NCBI GenBank assembly: GCA_017935825.1
Contig: JAGBGW010000249.1
Span: 1-8,632 of the forward strand
DNA: 8,632 nt
Origin: Clostridia bacterium
Lineage (GTDB): Bacteria; Bacillota; Clostridia; Christensenellales; Maliibacteriaceae
Direction of reading: 5' to 3'
This document shows positions 5,115 to 8,632 of the stretch, piece after piece (within the stretch, counting starts at the first letter, position 1; every line of letters begins with the position of its first letter). The notes under the pieces were generated by a model. That model worked only from the letters and a program-made list of their open reading frames with translations. It had not been told where the DNA came from and did not search any database. A program made the translations under genes and the position numbers.

Positions 5115-6905
5115 TCAGGTGTGAAGTTCGCGCATGGAGGTTTGAATCTTTTGAATCTCCACCATGAGCTTCATCTTTTCCTCATCGCTTGTGTCAGGTG
5201 ACATAAGCTGCTGTTTTAATTGTTGTACGCGGCGTTTGTCGCGTTCGCGGATGCGCCGCACGATCCATTCGCGCAGCATCTGTTCAGGCGGCGCCTCCCC
5301 TTCGGGCAGTTCTGCCGTCAAAATGCCTGCAAGGGTGCTGTCACCCTGCGCGGCAAGTCTTGTGTAGACATCTGCAACTTCCAGCCTGGTACCGCTTTGT
5401 CTTGCTTCCTGCAAAAGACCCAGCGCCATGCGGCACATGGGACATGTGAAATCCTCACTTTGAAGCTGAGCGGCTTCCTTTGGCCAAAGATTTGCCGGCG
5501 TCTGTAAAAGTGTACGGACAAGTTCCCTCTGGGCACGCACATCCGCAGAAACTTCAGGCATTTCGACTGTTGCAGCCTGGGTGGGCGAATCATTTTTGTT
5601 CGTCTGCACCGCATCTTTTTTGCCCTGTACCTGCGCAAGCAATGCCTGCATGGAAAAGCCCGTTTCCACCTGCAGTGTTTTTAAGTACGACTCACGCTGG
5701 ATGGGGCTTTCCAGCTCCGAAATGATGGCGGCTGCCGCCATAGCGTAGCGCGTACGCTGTTCGGTGTTTGAAAGATCCCACTTTTTCTTTTCCAGCATCA
5801 GCCGAAAACCGATCAGGGGCATTGCACGATCCAGCTGGTCGCGCATCGCCATCGCACCACGGCGCTTGATCATTTCATCCGGGTCCAGATTGTCAGGCAG
5901 CGATGCCACCCGTACTTCCAGTCCCTGAGAAGTCAAAATATCCATACCACGAAGGGATGCATTCTGCCCTGCGGCATCGCCGTCGTACAGCAGAATCACA
6001 CGCGGTACATAGCGGCGCAGCATCCGCGCCTGATCCGCCGTCATGGCAGTGCCCATGGTCGCCATGGCGCCGGGGATTCCTGCCTGCCACATGGAGATGA
6101 CATCCATATAGCCCTCCGTGACGATGGCATACTTTAGATCCCGCTCCTTTTTGAGCAAATGCAGACCGTAAAGCTGCTTGCGCTTGTTGAACACGGGGGT
6201 GTCGGGAGAATTGATGTACTTGGGAAGGGAGTTATCCAGCACGCGGCCGCCGAATGCCACCACACGTCCCCGTTCATCGAAGATGGGAAACATCACCCGG
6301 TTGCGGAAGGCATCGTAGGTACGACCCTTGGATTTGGATAAAAGACCCAGTGATTTTGCTTCCTGCTCGGTCACGCCTTCCGATAAGAGCTTGTCCTTCA
6401 AAGCATTCCAGGAATCGGGCGCATAGCCGATGCCGAACTTGCGCACCATGTCACCTGTCATGCCGCGCTTTTTCAAATATGCGCGCGCCTGCTCCCCCTC
6501 GGGGGCAAACAGCCTGTCGCGGAAAAAACGCGCCGCGCTCGTCATGATCTCATACATGCGCTCCTGCTGTTTTTTCTGCTGGCGGTACCTGCGTTCATCT
6601 TCCTCATTCTGGGGCAAGGCCACGTTGTATTTTTCGGCAAGATACTTCACCGCGCCGACAAAATCCAGTTTTTCACTTGCCATGACAAAATTGTACACAT
6701 TGCCCGAAGCCTTGCAGCCGAAGCAATAGTACATCTGCTTTTCCGAATCGATGGAAAAAGAACCTGTCTTTTCCTGATGGAAGGGACAGCAGCCCCAATA
6801 CCTGCGCCCTTTTTGCGTCAAAGGAATGTATTCGGAGGCAATGCTTACAAGATCCGTGCGGGCGCGCAATTCATCCAGCCACGCCTGCGGAAAAAATCCT
6901 GCCAC
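5115..6905 (-). CDS. dnaG: DNA primase DnaG
   Basis: DnaG makes RNA primers at the replication fork in contact with the replicative helicase. The 596-residue protein is close to the B. subtilis length. The CHC2 zinc-binding domain (about 1-100) has C40-PF-H43 and C61-FG-C64. The catalytic core has the basic RNRVMFPIFDERGRVVAFGG stretch (201-220), then the TOPRIM fold with E264 in TEGYMD, DGDAAG (308-313) and DPDE (341-344). A Q/N/T-rich linker (about 428-450) leads to the helicase-interacting domain, ending in a helical, highly charged tail (548-596). The start is GTG at 6905, supported by GGGAGGGA (6918-6911) with about 6 nt spacing and by the usual N-terminus FFPQAWLDELRARTDLVSIA. It is 106 nt after dgt and 14 nt before rpoD. 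rpsU, which precedes dnaG in E. coli, is not present here. Confidence 0.98.
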   Translation of the reverse strand: MAGFFPQAWLDELRARTDLVSIASEYIPLTQKGRRYWGCCPFHQEKTGSFSIDSEKQMYYCFGCKASGNVYNFVMASEKLDFVGAVKYLAEKYNVALPQNEEDERRYRQQKKQQERMYEIMTSAARFFRDRLFAPEGEQARAYLKKRGMTGDMVRKFGIGYAPDSWNALKDKLLSEGVTEQEAKSLGLLSKSKGRTYDAFRNRVMFPIFDERGRVVAFGGRVLDNSLPKYINSPDTPVFNKRKQLYGLHLLKKERDLKYAIVTEGYMDVISMWQAGIPGAMATMGTAMTADQARMLRRYVPRVILLYDGDAAGQNASLRGMDILTSQGLEVRVASLPDNLDPDEMIKRRGAMAMRDQLDRAMPLIGFRLMLEKKKWDLSNTEQRTRYAMAAAAIISELESPIQRESYLKTLQVETGFSMQALLAQVQGKKDAVQTNKNDSPTQAATVEMPEVSADVRAQRELVRTLLQTPANLWPKEAAQLQSEDFTCPMCRMALGLLQEARQSGTRLEVADVYTRLAAQGDSTLAGILTAELPEGEAPPEQMLREWIVRRIRERDKRRVQQLKQQLMSPDTSDEEKMKLMVEIQKIQTSMRELHT

Positions 6906-7011
6906 TGCAATCCCTCCCTTTTTCTACCTGCGCAAAAATACACGCGAAGGCTCTTATTCGACGAAAATGCCGAATATCCTTTTATTTTTACAAAAACTTT
7001 TCTATATTCTT
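6906..7011 (-). other. AT-rich spacer between dgt and dnaG
   Basis: This 106-bp gap carries the dnaG ribosome site at its left end. On the minus strand it contains a small inverted repeat, ATTCG...CGAAT with a 10-nt centre, at about 6957-6976. I see no convincing terminator for dgt and no matched -35/-10 pair, although AT-rich hexamers are frequent, so an internal dnaG promoter can be neither shown nor excluded. Confidence 0.45.
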
Positions 7012-8022
7012 TTAAATTCTTGGTCTTGGAACAAAAGCCCGTTCAAAATCCGCGATGGCATAACGGTCCGTCATGCCTGCCACGTAGTCAGCCACCGCCT
7101 GCTGTATGCCGAAACGATCCCGCTGTCGGGCATAAGTTTCGGGAAGCAGCTCGGTGTGCTGCATATAGTATGCAAAAAGATGATCGATCACATGCCGTGC
7201 ACGGCGATCCATTTCCAAATCGGAAGTATTATTGTAAACGTGGGAAAACATAAAGGTGCGAAGTTCCATCATCGCGCCGCCGATTTCCTCGGACATGGCA
7301 ATGGTATCGCTGTCCCAGCTTGTCTTAACACAATCGCGGATCAGCGTGTCGATCCTTTGACCGTGGGTGTAGCCAAGCGTTTCAAGGCAGGAAGATGGAA
7401 TATCTTCATTTTGAAGGATCCCTGCCCCCACGGCATCCTGAATGTCGTGGTTCAAATAGGCGATGCGGTCGGACAGGCGCACCACACAGCCTTCCAGCGT
7501 GCAGGGCATCACGTCCCCCGTATGATGGGCAATGCCATCGATGACTTCGTACGTCAGGTTCAAGCCCTTGCCGTCACCTTCCAAAAAGCAGACCACACGC
7601 TCGCTCTGCTCATTGTGGCGGAATCCGCCCTGTGCTTTTAAGATACTGTCCAGCGCGCGTTCGCCGCTGTGACCAAAGGGAGTATGCCCAAGGTCGTGTC
7701 CCAGTGCGATGGCCTCCGTCAAATCCTCATTCAAACGAAGCGCACGGGAAATGGTCCGCGCGATCTGCGAAACTTCCATGGGATGGGTAAGACGTGTCCT
7801 GTAATGGTCACCGCCCGGCGACAGGAACATCTGCGTTTTATGTTTTAAGCGACGAAAGCTTTTGCTGTGAATGATGCGGTCGCGGTCACGCTGGTACTCG
7901 GTGCGGATGTCGCAGGGGGAAATCTCCCTTGCACGTCCTCGCGTGTTCTCGCTTTTTGCCGCACGCGGCGACAAAAATTCCCGTTCAAAGCGTTCCTGAT
8001 AGCTGCGCGGTGTTTCCGTCAC
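7012..8022 (-). CDS. dgt: Deoxyguanosinetriphosphate triphosphohydrolase-like HD-domain protein
   Basis: Dgt-family enzymes hydrolyse dNTPs to deoxynucleosides and triphosphate, tuning the nucleotide pool for replication. The 336-residue protein is the short clostridial type, smaller than E. coli Dgt. HD-superfamily residues are visible: H80 in RTRLTHPMEVSQIAR (75-89), H109-D110 in LGHDLGHTPFGHSGE (107-121), and D185 in RLSDRIAYLNHD. The upstream segment RDRIIHSKSFRRLKHKTQ (48-65) is also typical of the family. The start is GTG at 8022, with AAAAGGGG (8039-8032) 9 nt upstream. Substrate choice cannot be read from sequence; some relatives prefer other dNTPs or need dNTP activators. It is the first gene of the dgt-dnaG-rpoD cluster, an arrangement common in Clostridia. 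An AT-rich, A-tract-bearing spacer precedes it and probably holds the cluster's promoter. Confidence 0.94.
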   Translation of the reverse strand: MTETPRSYQERFEREFLSPRAAKSENTRGRAREISPCDIRTEYQRDRDRIIHSKSFRRLKHKTQMFLSPGGDHYRTRLTHPMEVSQIARTISRALRLNEDLTEAIALGHDLGHTPFGHSGERALDSILKAQGGFRHNEQSERVVCFLEGDGKGLNLTYEVIDGIAHHTGDVMPCTLEGCVVRLSDRIAYLNHDIQDAVGAGILQNEDIPSSCLETLGYTHGQRIDTLIRDCVKTSWDSDTIAMSEEIGGAMMELRTFMFSHVYNNTSDLEMDRRARHVIDHLFAYYMQHTELLPETYARQRDRFGIQQAVADYVAGMTDRYAIADFERAFVPRPRI

Positions 8023-8152
8023 AATATATCGCCCCTTTTGGTCAGTCAGTATACAAATAGACCATATTAGTAATTACTATAAAGAAGCGAATTTTCCTTT
8101 TTTTCGGACTTTTTTTCCGCAACATTCTTACAATTTTTTAACATATATATAT
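8023..8152 (-). other. AT-rich upstream region of dgt, likely promoter region
   Basis: On the minus strand this 130-bp spacer starts with alternating TA, then has two A7 tracts separated by GTCCG and a shorter A4 tract (about 8095-8120), then the perfect 12-bp palindrome TAGTAATTACTA (8079-8068), then TATACT (8053-8048), a possible -10. No good -35 lies 16-18 nt upstream of that hexamer. The A-tracts could act as an UP element or curved DNA. A U-run terminator for dinB is not evident on this strand. Confidence 0.4.
8068..8079. promoter_or_regulatory. 12-bp perfect palindrome upstream of dgt, possible operator
   Basis: TAGTAATTACTA reads the same on both strands and sits about 46 bp before the dgt GTG, next to the candidate -10. 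The size and symmetry suit a dimeric regulator, but I do not recognise the motif. In an AT-rich spacer such a palindrome can occur by chance. Confidence 0.3.
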
Positions 8153-8632
8153 CTATCCGCGAAGACCGCGCATGCCCCGATCGGGATTTTCGCTGAAGGA
8201 ATCGTCGATTTCTTCGCCGTGGGGCATCTTGCGGTTGGTCATGACGCTGGCAGGGCGCACGATGTCATCGCCGAATCTGCCGCGGATGGAATCGATGGCC
8301 GCATCCAGCGCACGCTGTTTTTCCATATATTCATAGGGCTCAAAAAGCGACACCTGCTGGGGCGCTTGCGCATCACAAAGATCAATGGCACGGATGGTCA
8401 GCGCACGCACGGGGATTTTCCAAGGGTACTGGGCAAACAGCTCCATGGCGCAGGTGACCAGCTCATGGGCATTTTTCGTGGGAAGGTGGAGCTTCTTTTG
8501 ATACTGCACCACTTTGAGATTCTCGTCCTTTACCGAGATCTGCACACCGCAGGCGCAAAGTTCCTCCCGTCGCAGTTTGGAGGCAACATCCTGGGAAAGT
8601 TCCACAAAGACATGCTCTGCTTCCGCCGCAGA
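8153..8632 (-). CDS. dinB: DNA polymerase IV (Y family), C-terminal part (runs off the right edge)
   Basis: Pol IV is an error-prone translesion polymerase. The visible 159 codons are the little-finger (DNA-binding) domain and C-terminal tail, reading without interruption from the window edge (SAAEAEHVFVELSQDVASKL) to a TAG stop. Typical features are KLRREELCACGVQISVKDEN, the KKLHLPTKNAHELV strand, the PVRALTIRAIDL strand, then a sliding-clamp-binding pentapeptide QVSLF (8356-8342), and the clostridial DinB tail RALDAAIDSIRGRFGDDIVR. The catalytic palm and fingers lie outside the window. The clamp motif is about 62 residues before the C-terminus, not at the very end as in E. coli, as in other Firmicutes. 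The tail ends with a short Arg/Gly stretch (PDRGMRGLRG). It is 130 bp upstream of dgt on the same strand; no operon link is evident. Confidence 0.93.
   Translation of the reverse strand, partial: SAAEAEHVFVELSQDVASKLRREELCACGVQISVKDENLKVVQYQKKLHLPTKNAHELVTCAMELFAQYPWKIPVRALTIRAIDLCDAQAPQQVSLFEPYEYMEKQRALDAAIDSIRGRFGDDIVRPASVMTNRKMPHGEEIDDSFSENPDRGMRGLRG

Noticed and set aside
8019..8034. NrdR-box-like sequence over the dgt start (GGGCGATATATTGTGA on the minus strand)
   Set aside because: Only the right half fits the ACACWATATATWGTGT consensus (11 of 16 positions), there is no second box at the usual spacing, and it overlaps the ribosome site and start codon.

Overview
The window reads as a chromosomal housekeeping segment of a Gram-positive anaerobe of the class Clostridia, probably a fairly GC-rich gut lineage such as Oscillospirales/Ruminococcaceae. 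The evidence is gene order (dgt, dnaG, rpoD, trmK, NIF3-like, C4 zinc-ribbon protein, rnpB), a CtsR-type heat-shock operator, strong AGGAGG-type ribosome sites, a primary sigma factor of SigA size, and GTG/TTG starts. The genus is not resolvable by eye.

Every gene is on the minus strand, so transcription runs from high to low coordinates. At the right edge is the C-terminal part of a Y-family DNA polymerase IV (dinB; its start lies beyond the window). After an AT-rich spacer (8023-8152) comes a compact cluster. Its first half handles the replication and transcription machinery: dgt (dNTP triphosphohydrolase), dnaG (primase) and rpoD (primary sigma factor). Its second half leans towards RNA: trmK (tRNA m1A22 methyltransferase), a NIF3-like metal-binding protein, a coiled-coil/C4 zinc-ribbon protein, and rnpB (class A RNase P RNA), which begins only 11 nt after the last stop codon and ends in a strong intrinsic terminator at about 1218-1186.

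Between rnpB and the next gene is a roughly 450-bp non-coding stretch (739-1185). It holds a set of short palindromic repeat units, three of them spaced 78-79 bp apart and a fourth inverted, plus one unrelated short stem-loop repeat. At the left edge is the 5' third or less of clpB (heat-shock disaggregase; 203 codons visible). It is preceded by a near-consensus SigA promoter (TTGACA, 17 nt, TATATT) with a CtsR-like tandem operator over the expected start site.

No previously undescribed defence, mobile or biosynthetic system was found; the genes are conserved housekeeping genes. The points most worth following up are the palindromic repeat array with compensatory arm changes, the apparent absence of the tRNA-CCA-binding GGU motif in L15 of the RNase P RNA, the placement of rnpB at the end of the operon, and the clpB promoter/CtsR layout.
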